A stretch of 64,000 nt of DNA from Micrococcus sp. (GTDB lineage: Bacteria > Actinomycetota > Actinomycetes > Actinomycetales > Micrococcaceae), in contig JASBVO010000002.1 in assembly GCA_029961105.1 (NCBI GenBank), positions 124,001-188,000 on the forward strand, read 5' to 3'. The position numbers and the translations under genes were made by a program. The stretch's first letter is position 1, and every line of letters starts with the position of its first letter. Shown piece by piece: positions 19,578 to 27,728 of the stretch. The notes beneath the pieces were generated by a model. It was not told the origin of the DNA. It saw nothing but the letters and a program-made list of their open reading frames with translations, and did no database searches.

Positions 19578-21209
19578 ATGCCCCTCTTCGAGCGTCGTGT
19601 CCACCTCCCGTTCCGCCGCACCGATGTCTTCACCTGGTTCACCCGTCCCGGAGCCCTGGTCCGGCTCACGCCCCCGTTCGCCGGCTCGGTCCGGCGGGAG
19701 CCGGAGGGGATCCACGTCGGCGCCGAGGCCCGGCTGGGCATCGGCGCGCCGGGTTCGGTGGGCCTCGGACTGGAGTCCGCGGCCGGCCTGGCCCGCACGG
19801 TCCTGCCGGTCAGCCTGCCGGCCTGGCTGGCCCCCGAAGTGCCCTGGACGGCCCGGCACACCGCCTTCGAGGACGGGAGGATGTTCCGCGACGAGATGGT
19901 CTCCGGCCCCCTGCGGTCCTGGGTCCACACGCACACCTTCGAGGACGCCGCCCCCGGGGAGGCGGACACCGCCGACGGCTCACCGGGCACCGTGATGATC
20001 GACCACGTGGAGTACGAGCTGCCGGGCTCCTCACTGCTGAGCCGCTTCGGACAGGCCGGACGGTTCACCGGCCACTGGACGCGGGAGCACTTCGAGGCCG
20101 AGCTGGACCGTCAGTTCACCTATCGGCACGCCCAGCTGCGCGACGACCTCTCCTTCCACACCGACCATGGCGTCGCCGTCGGCGCCGGCGACACCACCGT
20201 GGCCCCCGAGGCGGCCACCCCCGGGGACACCGCCACCCGCGCCTCCAGCCGGAGCCTGACGATCGTCATGTCCGGGGCCCGCGGGCTCATCGGCACCCAG
20301 CTGGCGGCCCTGCTCACCGGCGGCGGCCACCGGGTCGTCCCCCTGGTGCGGCCCGGCAGCACCACCTTCGGCCAACGGGGCGCGGCCATCGCCTGGGACC
20401 CGGCCGCCGGCAGCCTGGACCCGGAAGAACTGCGGCAGGCCGACGTCGTGGTCAACCTGTCCGGGGAGAACATCGGTGGCCGGATGACGGAGGCCCACCG
20501 CACCGCGGTGCTGCAGTCCCGCCTGGACACCACCGGGCTGCTGGCCCGCACCCTGGCGCAGCTCGCCGACGACGGCCGGCCCCGGACGCTGGTCAACGGC
20601 TCGGGTGTCGGCTACTACGGGTCCGACGCCGGCGCCGGACCGGACGGCGAGGGGCTGCCGGAGTCCGGCCCGGCCGGCACGGACTTCCTGGCCGAGGTGT
20701 GCCAGCAGTGGGAGCGGGCCACCGCGCCGGCAGCAGAGGCGGGAGTACGGACGGTGATGATCCGCACCGGCCTGGTCCAGACCCCCGCCGGCGGCATCCT
20801 CCAGCAGGTGCTGCCGTTGTTCCTGGTCGGCGCCGGCGGCCCGCTGGGCACGGGCGGCCCCTTCGGCGGTGACGGGAGGGACCCGTGGCAGAGCTGGATC
20901 TCGATCGACGACATCGTGGGGTTGTTCGCCCACGCCGCCCTGTCCGGCTCCGTGACCGGTCCCCTCAACGGCGTGGCGCCGCATCCGGTCCGGGCCAGGG
21001 AGTTCGCCCAGACCCTGGGCCGCGTCCTGCACCGCCCGTCCGCACTTCCCCTGCCGCCGCAGGCACCCCGGATGGTGCTGGGCGAGGAAGGCAACCGGCT
21101 GCTGGTGGAGGCCGACCAGAAGGCCCGGGCGGACAAGGCCCTGGCATCCGGCTACCGGTACCGGCACCCGGACCTGGAATCGGCCCTGCGGCACGTGCTG
21201 GGGCGGTGA
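19578..21209 (+). CDS. TIGR01777-family NAD(P)-epimerase with N-terminal SRPBCC domain
   Basis: A 543-aa two-domain protein. Residues 1-165 form a START/cyclase-like (SRPBCC) domain (LFERRVHLPFRRTDVFTWF and later MIDHVEYELPGS). From about 225 an extended SDR/epimerase follows with SGARGLIGTQLAALL, VNLSGENIGGR and NGSGVGYYG, the family's marker motifs, and a C-terminal DUF1731-like segment (RMVLGEEGNRLLVEADQKA). The function of the family is not established. Its stop codon overlaps the GTG of the PIG-L gene, so the two are probably translated together. Confidence 0.87.
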   Translation: MPLFERRVHLPFRRTDVFTWFTRPGALVRLTPPFAGSVRREPEGIHVGAEARLGIGAPGSVGLGLESAAGLARTVLPVSLPAWLAPEVPWTARHTAFEDGRMFRDEMVSGPLRSWVHTHTFEDAAPGEADTADGSPGTVMIDHVEYELPGSSLLSRFGQAGRFTGHWTREHFEAELDRQFTYRHAQLRDDLSFHTDHGVAVGAGDTTVAPEAATPGDTATRASSRSLTIVMSGARGLIGTQLAALLTGGGHRVVPLVRPGSTTFGQRGAAIAWDPAAGSLDPEELRQADVVVNLSGENIGGRMTEAHRTAVLQSRLDTTGLLARTLAQLADDGRPRTLVNGSGVGYYGSDAGAGPDGEGLPESGPAGTDFLAEVCQQWERATAPAAEAGVRTVMIRTGLVQTPAGGILQQVLPLFLVGAGGPLGTGGPFGGDGRDPWQSWISIDDIVGLFAHAALSGSVTGPLNGVAPHPVRAREFAQTLGRVLHRPSALPLPPQAPRMVLGEEGNRLLVEADQKARADKALASGYRYRHPDLESALRHVLGR

Positions 21210-22027
21210 GCCACGTGGGAGACGCCAGTGAGGTGGGAGACGTGAGTGAGATGAACGACGGACTCGACGTGGGCGGCACGGGCGAGGGACGCGGCCAGGC
21301 GGCCCGCCCCGCCGTTCCGCTGCCGGTGGTGCCGGACGCGGACTGGTCGCGGGTGCTGTGCATCGTCGCCCACCCGGACGACATGGAGTACGGCACCTCG
21401 GCGGCCGTGGCCACCTGGACCCGGCGGGGCGTCGAGGTCTCCTACCTGCTGCTGACCGCCGGGGAGGCGGGGATGGCCGAGCCGCCGGATGTCGTCGCGC
21501 CGCTGCGGGCCGCCGAGCAGCGCAACGCCTGTGCCGCGGTCGGGGTGACCGACCTGCGGATCCTCGGTCACCCCGACGGGATGCTGGAATACGGACTGGC
21601 CCTGCGCCGGGACATCGCCCGGGTGGTGCGCCAGGTGCGGCCGGACGCGGTGGTGACCGCGAACTTCGACGTCGAGGCCTACGGCGGGTTCAACCAGGCC
21701 GACCACCGGGCCGCCGGGCTGGCCGTGGTGGACGGCGTCCGGGATGCGGCCAACCCCTGGGTATTCCGCGAACTGACCGAGGAGGGACTGACCGCCTGGC
21801 ACACCGGCGCGCTGCTGGTGGCGAATCCGTCCCAACCCACGCACGCGGTACCGGTGGACGAGGACGCGGTGCGGGCCGCCGTCGCCTCCCTGAACTGCCA
21901 CGAGGCCTACCTGCGGCACGTGGTCGGCCATCCCGCCCCGGACGTGATGATCCCGGAGATCCTGCGCGCCGGCGGCACGGCGGCCGGCACCGACTACGCC
22001 GCGGCCTTCCGGTACTACGGGCTGTGA
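21206..22027 (+). CDS. PIG-L family deacetylase (LmbE/MshB-like)
   Basis: A protein of up to 273 aa. The metal-binding motif AHPDDMEYG lies at about residues 53-61 and the downstream His pair region QADHRAAG near 170. Family members remove acetyl groups from N-acetylglucosaminyl substrates (for example in mycothiol synthesis). The start is uncertain: GTG 21206 overlaps the upstream stop, but GTG 21242 or ATG 21251 also fit, because the first 16 codons consist largely of a duplicated 18-bp unit (21215-21250). No mycothiol gene is adjacent, so a role other than MshB is possible. Confidence 0.82.
   Translation: MSHVGDASEVGDVSEMNDGLDVGGTGEGRGQAARPAVPLPVVPDADWSRVLCIVAHPDDMEYGTSAAVATWTRRGVEVSYLLLTAGEAGMAEPPDVVAPLRAAEQRNACAAVGVTDLRILGHPDGMLEYGLALRRDIARVVRQVRPDAVVTANFDVEAYGGFNQADHRAAGLAVVDGVRDAANPWVFRELTEEGLTAWHTGALLVANPSQPTHAVPVDEDAVRAAVASLNCHEAYLRHVVGHPAPDVMIPEILRAGGTAAGTDYAAAFRYYGL
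21215..21250 (+). repeat. Tandem 18-bp duplication at the PIG-L gene start
   Basis: GTGGGAGACGCCAGTGAG (21215-21232) is followed directly by GTGGGAGACGTGAGTGAG (21233-21250), differing at two bases. The unit carries GGGAGA and GTG codons, so it duplicates a potential ribosome site and start codon in front of the ATG at 21251. Confidence 0.7.
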
Positions 22028-22036
22028 TCCTGCCCC

Positions 22037-22091
22037 GGTCACCCTGGCGTCACCCTTCGGTCACCGGCTCGTGACCTGGTCCCGGCAGACT
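22037..22091 (+). promoter_or_regulatory. PHO-box-like array (four 11-bp repeats) plus -10
   Basis: Four consecutive 11-bp units: GGTCACCCTGG, CGTCACCCTTC, GGTCACCGGCT, CGTGACCTGGT (22037-22080). Each matches the GTCACC core and 11-bp period of actinobacterial PhoP (PHO box) sites. A CAGACT -10-like hexamer at 22086-22091 follows, and the phosphatase ATG is 50 bp further on. Phosphate-starvation control of the downstream gene is inferred. Confidence 0.6.
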
Positions 22092-22141
22092 GTGCCGGCA
22101 CCCCTGTCCGGTGGTGCTTTCACCCGTCCTCCGGAGGAACC

Positions 22142-24094
22142 ATGACATCGCCTTCCCTCCCCGCGCGCCGCACCCGTCGCGCCGGTCGCACCCTGCTGGC
22201 CGCCGCCGTCGTCCTCGGCTCGGTCGCCGCCCCCGCCTCCGCCGTGGGCACCACCGCGGCCACCGCCGTGGGCACCCCCGAGCAGCAGGCCCCGCAGCAG
22301 TCACAGGACGGCTTCCGCGTCCTGCCCTACCTGATGGAGCCCACCGGTGACTCCATGGACCTGGTGTGGTTCTCCGAGCTGGACGTGCCGGGCACCGTGG
22401 TGGTCTCCGGACCGGGCCTGGGCCAGGGCCGCGGCGAGGCCGCCCAGAAGGCGACCTTCACCTCCGCGCCGGAGTACCAGCCGTTGCTGGACTACACGCA
22501 GGCCGAACGGGACCAGTCCATCCCCGGCCTGGAGCAGGGGTCGTGGCTGAAGGGGCCGGCGAACCACAAGCACCGCGTCTCCCTGACCGGGCTGAAGCCG
22601 GACAAGACCTACACCTACACCGTGACCCAGGGTTCGGAGACCCACACCGCCACGTTCACCACCGCCCCGGACAAGCAGTCCTGGGACGACATCCGCATCA
22701 TTGCCTTCTCGGACACGGAGACGGAGCCCCACGGACGCACCGAGCATCGCGAGTGGGAGCTCTCCCCCGTCAACGGGTACACCGAGGACTCCGAGCCCCG
22801 CCCCGGCGAGGGCTCGGCGTGGGACAAGCTGTTCGGCGCCACCACCCGCTACGGGGCATTCACGCTGCGTTACCCGCTGAGCCAGGACACCGCGCTGAAG
22901 GAGAACCTCAAGCACATCGAGGAGGCCGATCCGGACCTGATGCTGATCGCCGGTGACCTCGCCCAGGGCTCCGGGTACCAGCCGGCCTGGGACGAGTTCT
23001 TCGGGTACTTCGCCGGGGAGAACGGCGACCTGGCCTCCCGCGTGCCCCTGCTGACGGCGCTGGGCAACTGGGAGACCTTCGCGGCGCTGAACGGCGGCTA
23101 CGGCACCGCGGAGGACCAGTCCCCCGCAGTGATCTCCCGGAACAAGTACCACGCCTACTTCGAGCGCACGGGCGAGGGGACCGACCAGGACAACCCCCAG
23201 TACCGCGGCTCCTACTACCGCACCGACCACGGGCCGGTGACCGTGCTGACTCTCGACTCCACCAACGGCATCCCGTACGAGAACACACGCACCGGAACCT
23301 TGTCCGGCGAGGTGTTCTCCGGCGACGACACCCAGCTCACCGACGAGAACCTCTCCACGGACACCCAGGGCGAGTTCACCGAGGCTGACTACGACCGCGC
23401 GTTCACCGAGGTGTTCGAGGGCACCACCGAGGCCGACTCCGACCTGCCGAACGTCAACGAGGGCACGGCTCAGTGGGACTGGGCCCAGGAGCAGCTGGCG
23501 GACGCACGCGAGAAGGGGCAGATCGTGGTGGTCCAGTTCCACCACGCCGCCTACTCCAACGGCGTCCACGGCACCCCGCCGAACCACGAGCACGCGGACA
23601 ACCAGTCCGGCGTGGCGATGCGCGCCTACACCGCGATGTTCGAGGAGTACGGTGTGGCCGCCGTGATCTCCGGGCATGACGAGATGTTCGAGCGTTCCTG
23701 GGTGGACTCGGACGGGGACGGCCGAGGCTTCCACTCCTACGACGTGGGCGTGGCCGCCGACGGACTGCGCGGGGAGCAGCAGGTCCGCAGCGAGGACGGG
23801 GCCTACGAGCCGCTCCGGTTCAACACGCACTCGGAGTGGACGGCGGCCGCGGACGAACCGGAGACCTGGGTGGAGCGCGACGGAGTCCTCCAGCTCCACG
23901 ACGGCGGGCTCCACTACGGGCATCTGCAGATCGACATCTCTCGCACGGGCCGTGGTGCCGAGATCACCATGACCCCGGTCTACGTCTTCCCGATCTTGGA
24001 TGAGGACTACGGGCTGGAGCGCACCGAGCGCCGCGTCTACGACGACGTCGTGACCTTCGCCGTGGACCAGGACGGCCTGCCCGTCCAGCGGTGA
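22142..24094 (+). CDS. Secreted metallophosphoesterase (purple-acid-phosphatase-like)
   Basis: A 650-aa exported enzyme. A twin-Arg-rich N-terminus and hydrophobic core end in APASA, a likely signal cleavage site near residue 31. A fibronectin-like N-terminal region (about 50-180) precedes the calcineurin-type core with FSDTE, IAGDLAQG, LGNWE, QFHHAAYS and ISGHDEMFE, the metal-ligand blocks of purple acid phosphatases. GGAGGA at 22133-22138 sets the start. Lying behind a PHO-box-like array, it probably scavenges phosphate from extracellular phosphoesters. The substrate is not determined; GDLA replaces the usual GDLS/GDxxY. Confidence 0.85.
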   Translation: MTSPSLPARRTRRAGRTLLAAAVVLGSVAAPASAVGTTAATAVGTPEQQAPQQSQDGFRVLPYLMEPTGDSMDLVWFSELDVPGTVVVSGPGLGQGRGEAAQKATFTSAPEYQPLLDYTQAERDQSIPGLEQGSWLKGPANHKHRVSLTGLKPDKTYTYTVTQGSETHTATFTTAPDKQSWDDIRIIAFSDTETEPHGRTEHREWELSPVNGYTEDSEPRPGEGSAWDKLFGATTRYGAFTLRYPLSQDTALKENLKHIEEADPDLMLIAGDLAQGSGYQPAWDEFFGYFAGENGDLASRVPLLTALGNWETFAALNGGYGTAEDQSPAVISRNKYHAYFERTGEGTDQDNPQYRGSYYRTDHGPVTVLTLDSTNGIPYENTRTGTLSGEVFSGDDTQLTDENLSTDTQGEFTEADYDRAFTEVFEGTTEADSDLPNVNEGTAQWDWAQEQLADAREKGQIVVVQFHHAAYSNGVHGTPPNHEHADNQSGVAMRAYTAMFEEYGVAAVISGHDEMFERSWVDSDGDGRGFHSYDVGVAADGLRGEQQVRSEDGAYEPLRFNTHSEWTAAADEPETWVERDGVLQLHDGGLHYGHLQIDISRTGRGAEITMTPVYVFPILDEDYGLERTERRVYDDVVTFAVDQDGLPVQR

Positions 24095-24112
24095 ACATCC
24101 TGGGCTGGCCGG

Positions 24113-24118
24113 TAGCAT
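24113..24118 (+). promoter_or_regulatory. -10 (TAGCAT) before a leaderless mini-ORF
   Basis: TAGCAT ends 8 nt before the ATG at 24127, which opens a 12-codon reading frame overlapping the IclR start. A GTGAAC 16 bp upstream is a weak -35 candidate. No ribosome site lies between. Confidence 0.4.
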
Positions 24119-24126
24119 CTGCCACC

Positions 24127-24165
24127 ATGGAGAACGCCACCGGCCAGCCCCCCGCCCGCCGCTGA
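24127..24165 (+). CDS. Possible 12-codon leader peptide coupled to the IclR gene
   Basis: ATG 24127 encodes MENATGQPPARR and its stop overlaps the IclR ATG as TGATG (24163-24167). The position just after a TAGCAT hexamer would make this ORF leaderless and the regulator translated by re-initiation. The regulator has no ribosome site of its own. The peptide shows no obvious regulatory codon run, so a coupling role is more likely than attenuation. Protein evidence is lacking. Confidence 0.35.
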   Translation: MENATGQPPARR

Positions 24166-24962
24166 TGGCTGGAAACAATCGCGACCCCGGGCGCACCGTC
24201 ACGGACAAGGTCCTGTCCGTGCTCACCGCGTTCGAGAAGGAACGCCGCACGCTGGCCCTGACGGAGATCGCCGCCCTCGCGGACATTCCCGTGAGCACGG
24301 CCCACCGCCTGGTCGGGGAGCTCACCGACTGGGGCTTCCTGTCCCGCACCCCGCAGGGCCGGTACCAACTGGGACTGCGCATCTGGGAGCTGGCCCAGAA
24401 CGTGGGGCGCCAGCTGCGGGAGACCGCACGGCCCTTCGTCCAGGACCTCTACTCGCTCACCGGTGAGACCGCCCAGCTGGCCATCCGGGACGGCAGCGAG
24501 GTGCTGTACATCGACCGTGTCTACGGCACCAAGCGCGTGCCCCGCACCTCGCGCGTCGGCGGCCGGCTGCCGATGCACTCCACCGCGGTCGGCAAGGTCC
24601 TGCTGGCCTACGAGGAACCCTGGGTGCTCGAGGCCTACCTCAACCTGGACCTGGAGGCCGCCACGCCCCGGACCATCGTCCAGCCCGGGCGCCTGGCCGC
24701 GGAGATCGCCCAGGTCCGGGAACGGGGCTTCGCCCAGACGCTGGAGGAGATCCGCGTGGGCGCCTGCTCGATCGCCGTGCCGGTCTTTCACACCGGACGG
24801 ATCGGCGCCGCCCTGGGCCTGGTCATTCCCTCGGAACAGTCCGCCACCATGGAGAAGCACCTGCCGGCCCTGCGCGCCGTCAGCGCCCGGATCGAGCGGG
24901 CCACCGCCCACATCCCCCTGGAGTCCCTGCTCGAGTCCCAGCACCTCGCCCACCGCCGCTGA
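24165..24962 (+). CDS. IclR-family regulator of the adjacent P450/phosphorylation cluster
   Basis: A 265-aa IclR regulator. The winged HTH is at about 10-70 (LTEIAALADIPVSTAHRLVGEL) and the effector domain runs from about 90 to 255 with GSEVLYIDRVYG, SRVGGRLPMHSTAVGKVLLAY and a Cys-containing GACSIAVPVF. It immediately precedes the eight-gene cluster and reads in the same direction, the position of CreR in the C. glutamicum cre locus. A 15-bp palindrome at 25057-25071 in the 257-bp gap to the P450 gene is its likely operator. Confidence 0.87.
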   Translation: MAGNNRDPGRTVTDKVLSVLTAFEKERRTLALTEIAALADIPVSTAHRLVGELTDWGFLSRTPQGRYQLGLRIWELAQNVGRQLRETARPFVQDLYSLTGETAQLAIRDGSEVLYIDRVYGTKRVPRTSRVGGRLPMHSTAVGKVLLAYEEPWVLEAYLNLDLEAATPRTIVQPGRLAAEIAQVRERGFAQTLEEIRVGACSIAVPVFHTGRIGAALGLVIPSEQSATMEKHLPALRAVSARIERATAHIPLESLLESQHLAHRR

Positions 24963-25056
24963 GCCTGCCGGCGCCAGCCGCCGTCCGGCCCCGCCGGCCT
25001 CCGTCCGCCGGGTCCACGGCATCACCCGGCCGAATCCCGCACGGCTCCGAACCCGT

Positions 25057-25071
25057 TTCCACTCAGTGGAA
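25057..25071. promoter_or_regulatory. IclR-type palindromic operator for the cre-like operon
   Basis: TTCCACTCAGTGGAA is an exact 7-1-7 palindrome, the size and symmetry of IclR-family boxes. A TATGAC hexamer 4 bp downstream (25076-25081) could be the -10 of the operon, leaving a leader of about 130 nt before the P450 gene. It is the only perfect short palindrome noted in this gap. Confidence 0.55.
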
Positions 25072-25219
25072 GTCCTATGACCCACCTCACAGGCCGAGGC
25101 GCAACCATGGAGACAGGCTCGCCGCGTGATGCGGATCACCCGTCCCGCGGCAGCCGCCAACTCAACAGCACGTGGCCAGACCGACGGGCCGCCACCGGCG
25201 GCCACGGACAGGAGACGAG

Positions 25220-26554
25220 ATGACCACCGAGTCAACCAGGACCGCGGCACCCGCCGGGGAGTGCCCCTTCGGGTACGGCGGGCAGGGCGCGGGAAACGCC
25301 GACGCCGGCGCAGCACCGACTGCGGACCACCACGGCTACCAGCCGTTCCAGATGAAGGACCCCTTCCCCTCCTACGCGGCGCTGCGGGCGGAGGAGCCGG
25401 TGATGTTCGACGAGCGGATCGGCTACTGGGTGGTCTCCCGCTACGACGACATCAAGGCGGTCTTCGACGACTGGGAGACCTTCTCCTCCGAGAACGCCCA
25501 GGCCCCGGTCCGCGAGCGCGGCCCGCAGGCCACCCAGATCATGAAGGACGGCGGCTTCACCGCCTACTCCGGACTGTCCGCCCGCGTCCCCCCGGAGCAC
25601 ACCCGGATCCGGGCCATCGCCCAGAAGGCGTTCACCCCGCGCCGGTACAAGGCCCTGGAACCGGACATCCGCGCCAACGTGGTCTCCCGCCTCGAGGCCG
25701 TCGCCGCCCGTGCGGACCGCACCGGCGAGATGGTCAAGGACCTGGCCTACGAGATCCCCACCATCACCATCCTCACCCTCATCGGGGCCGACGTCACCAA
25801 GATCGACACCTACAAGCGGTGGAGCGACTCCCGGGCCGCCATGACCTGGGGTGACCTGAGCGACGAGGAGCAGGTGCCGCACGCGCACAACCTGGTCGAG
25901 TACTGGCAGGAGTGCCAGCGCCTGGTGGCCGAGGCCCACGCGAACGGCGGTGACAACCTCACGGCCGACCTGGTGAGGGCCCAGCAGGAGGGCGGGGAGA
26001 TCTCCGACCACGAGATCGCCTCCCTGCTCTACTCCATGCTCTTCGCCGGCCACGAGACCACCACCACGCTGATCTCCAACTGCTTCCGCGTGCTGCTGGC
26101 GCACCGCGACCAGTGGGAGGCCCTCGTCGAGGACCCGAAGAAGATCCCGGCGGCCATCGACGAGGTGCTGCGCTACTCCGGCTCGATCGTCGGCTGGCGG
26201 CGCAAGGCCCTGGCCGACGCCGAGGTGGGCGGCGTTCAGGTGAAGAAGGGTGACGGGCTGCTGCTGCTGATGGGCTCGGCCAACCGGGACGAGTCCCGCT
26301 TCGAGCACGGCGAGGACTTCGACATCACCCGGTCCAACGCCCGTGAGCACCTGTCCTTCGGCTTCGGCATCCACTACTGCCTGGGCAACATGCTCGCCAA
26401 GCTGCAGGCCAAGATCTGCCTCGAGGAGGCCGTGAAGCTGCTGCCGGGCCTGCGCCTGGATGACTCCGCCGGCGCCGCCGGCTCCGACATCGAATTCCGC
26501 GAGAACCTCTCCTTCCGCGTCCCCGTGGCCGTGCCGGTCACCTGGGACGCCTGA
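25220..26554 (+). CDS. Cytochrome P450 (CreJ-like, acting on phosphorylated alkylphenols)
   Basis: A 444-aa soluble bacterial P450. I-helix motif AGHETTT, ExxR motif EVLRYS, and heme-binding loop FGFGIHYCLGN with ligand Cys387. AGGAG at 25210-25214 sets the ATG. It is the first gene of a same-strand run with its own ferredoxin and reductase genes, forming a class I system. In C. glutamicum the matching system CreJEF oxidises the methyl group of 4-cresyl phosphate stepwise to the acid. Equivalent function here is inferred from the whole gene set. Confidence 0.85.
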   Translation: MTTESTRTAAPAGECPFGYGGQGAGNADAGAAPTADHHGYQPFQMKDPFPSYAALRAEEPVMFDERIGYWVVSRYDDIKAVFDDWETFSSENAQAPVRERGPQATQIMKDGGFTAYSGLSARVPPEHTRIRAIAQKAFTPRRYKALEPDIRANVVSRLEAVAARADRTGEMVKDLAYEIPTITILTLIGADVTKIDTYKRWSDSRAAMTWGDLSDEEQVPHAHNLVEYWQECQRLVAEAHANGGDNLTADLVRAQQEGGEISDHEIASLLYSMLFAGHETTTTLISNCFRVLLAHRDQWEALVEDPKKIPAAIDEVLRYSGSIVGWRRKALADAEVGGVQVKKGDGLLLLMGSANRDESRFEHGEDFDITRSNAREHLSFGFGIHYCLGNMLAKLQAKICLEEAVKLLPGLRLDDSAGAAGSDIEFRENLSFRVPVAVPVTWDA

Positions 26555-26571
26555 GCCACCAGGAGCACACC

Positions 26572-27669
26572 ATGACGCTCAACCCCTACATCCAGGCCTT
26601 CGACGACGGCCGCGAGCCCGCGCTCGAGACCCTCGGCGGCAAGGGGGCCTCGCTGGTCTCCATGACGGCCGCCGGCATGCCGGTGCCCCCCGGGTTCGTG
26701 GTCACCACGTCCTCGTTCGACGCCTTCGTCCGGGAGGCCGGCATCGCCGAGCACATCCACTCCCTGCTGGAGGGCCTGGATGCCGACGACGTCGCCGAGG
26801 TCGACCGGGTCTCCGCGGCCATCCGTGAGGACCTGTGCCGCCGTCCGGTCCCCGAGGCCGCGCGCCAGGCCGTCGTCGAGGCCTACGCCGGGCTGATGGA
26901 GGCCTGCGGCGGCGAGGTCCCGGTGGCCGTGCGCTCCTCGGCCACCGCCGAGGACCTGCCGGACGCCTCCTTCGCCGGCCAGCAGGACACCTACCTGTGG
27001 CTGAACGGCCGGGAGGCGGTCACCGAGCACATCCGCAAGTGCTGGGCCTCCCTGTACACCTCCCGCGCCATCATCTACCGGCTGAAGAACAGCATCCCCA
27101 ACGAGGGGCTGTCCATGGCCGTGGTGGTGCAGAAGATGGTCAACGCCCGCGTGGCCGGGGTGGCCATCACCATGAACCCGGCCAACGGCGACCGTTCCAA
27201 GCTGACCATCGACGCCTCCTGGGGCGTCGGGGAGATGGTGGTCTCCGGGCAGGTCACCCCGGACAACATCCTGCTGGACAAGATCACCCTGCAGGTCGTC
27301 TCCGAGCACGTGGGGGACAAGCACGCCGAACTGGTCCCGGACCCGGCCACCCAGTCCCTGGTGGAGCGCGAGGTCCCGGCCGAGCGCGCCGGGGTCCGCT
27401 GCCTCACGGACACCGAGCTGACCGCCGTCGCCCAGATGGCCAAGCGCGCGGAGAAGCACTACAAGTGCCCGCAGGACATCGAGTGGGCCCTGGACGCCGA
27501 CCTGCCGGACGGGGAGAACCTGCTGCTGCTGCAGTCCCGCCCGGAGACCGTGCACTCCAACGGCAAGGGAACCGCCGGCCAGGCGCCCGCGGCCCCCGCG
27601 GCCCCCGCGGCCCCCGGCGGCTTCGACCTGAGCTCCATCACCTCGTCGCTGACCGGCGCCGGCAAGTAA
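26572..27669 (+). CDS. PEP/pyruvate-binding subunit of a PEP-synthase-like aryl phosphate synthase (CreHI type)
   Basis: A 365-aa protein equal to the ATP-grasp, PEP/pyruvate-binding N-terminal domain of PEP synthase: GGKGASLVSMTAAGMPVPPGFV, VRSSATAEDLPDASFAGQQDT, and CPQDIEWALD near the end. It lacks the His swivel domain, which is on the next gene, so the two make a split enzyme. Such pairs phosphorylate phenols with ATP (phenylphosphate synthase in Thauera, CreHI in Corynebacterium). The C-terminus is a short Ala/Pro linker. It starts 17 bp after the P450 stop. Confidence 0.85.
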   Translation: MTLNPYIQAFDDGREPALETLGGKGASLVSMTAAGMPVPPGFVVTTSSFDAFVREAGIAEHIHSLLEGLDADDVAEVDRVSAAIREDLCRRPVPEAARQAVVEAYAGLMEACGGEVPVAVRSSATAEDLPDASFAGQQDTYLWLNGREAVTEHIRKCWASLYTSRAIIYRLKNSIPNEGLSMAVVVQKMVNARVAGVAITMNPANGDRSKLTIDASWGVGEMVVSGQVTPDNILLDKITLQVVSEHVGDKHAELVPDPATQSLVEREVPAERAGVRCLTDTELTAVAQMAKRAEKHYKCPQDIEWALDADLPDGENLLLLQSRPETVHSNGKGTAGQAPAAPAAPAAPGGFDLSSITSSLTGAGK

Positions 27670-27728
27670 TCCCCCCACACCTGACGACCTTCCCCGGACC
27701 TTCCGGGCATCCCCCGTTGGAGAGACCC

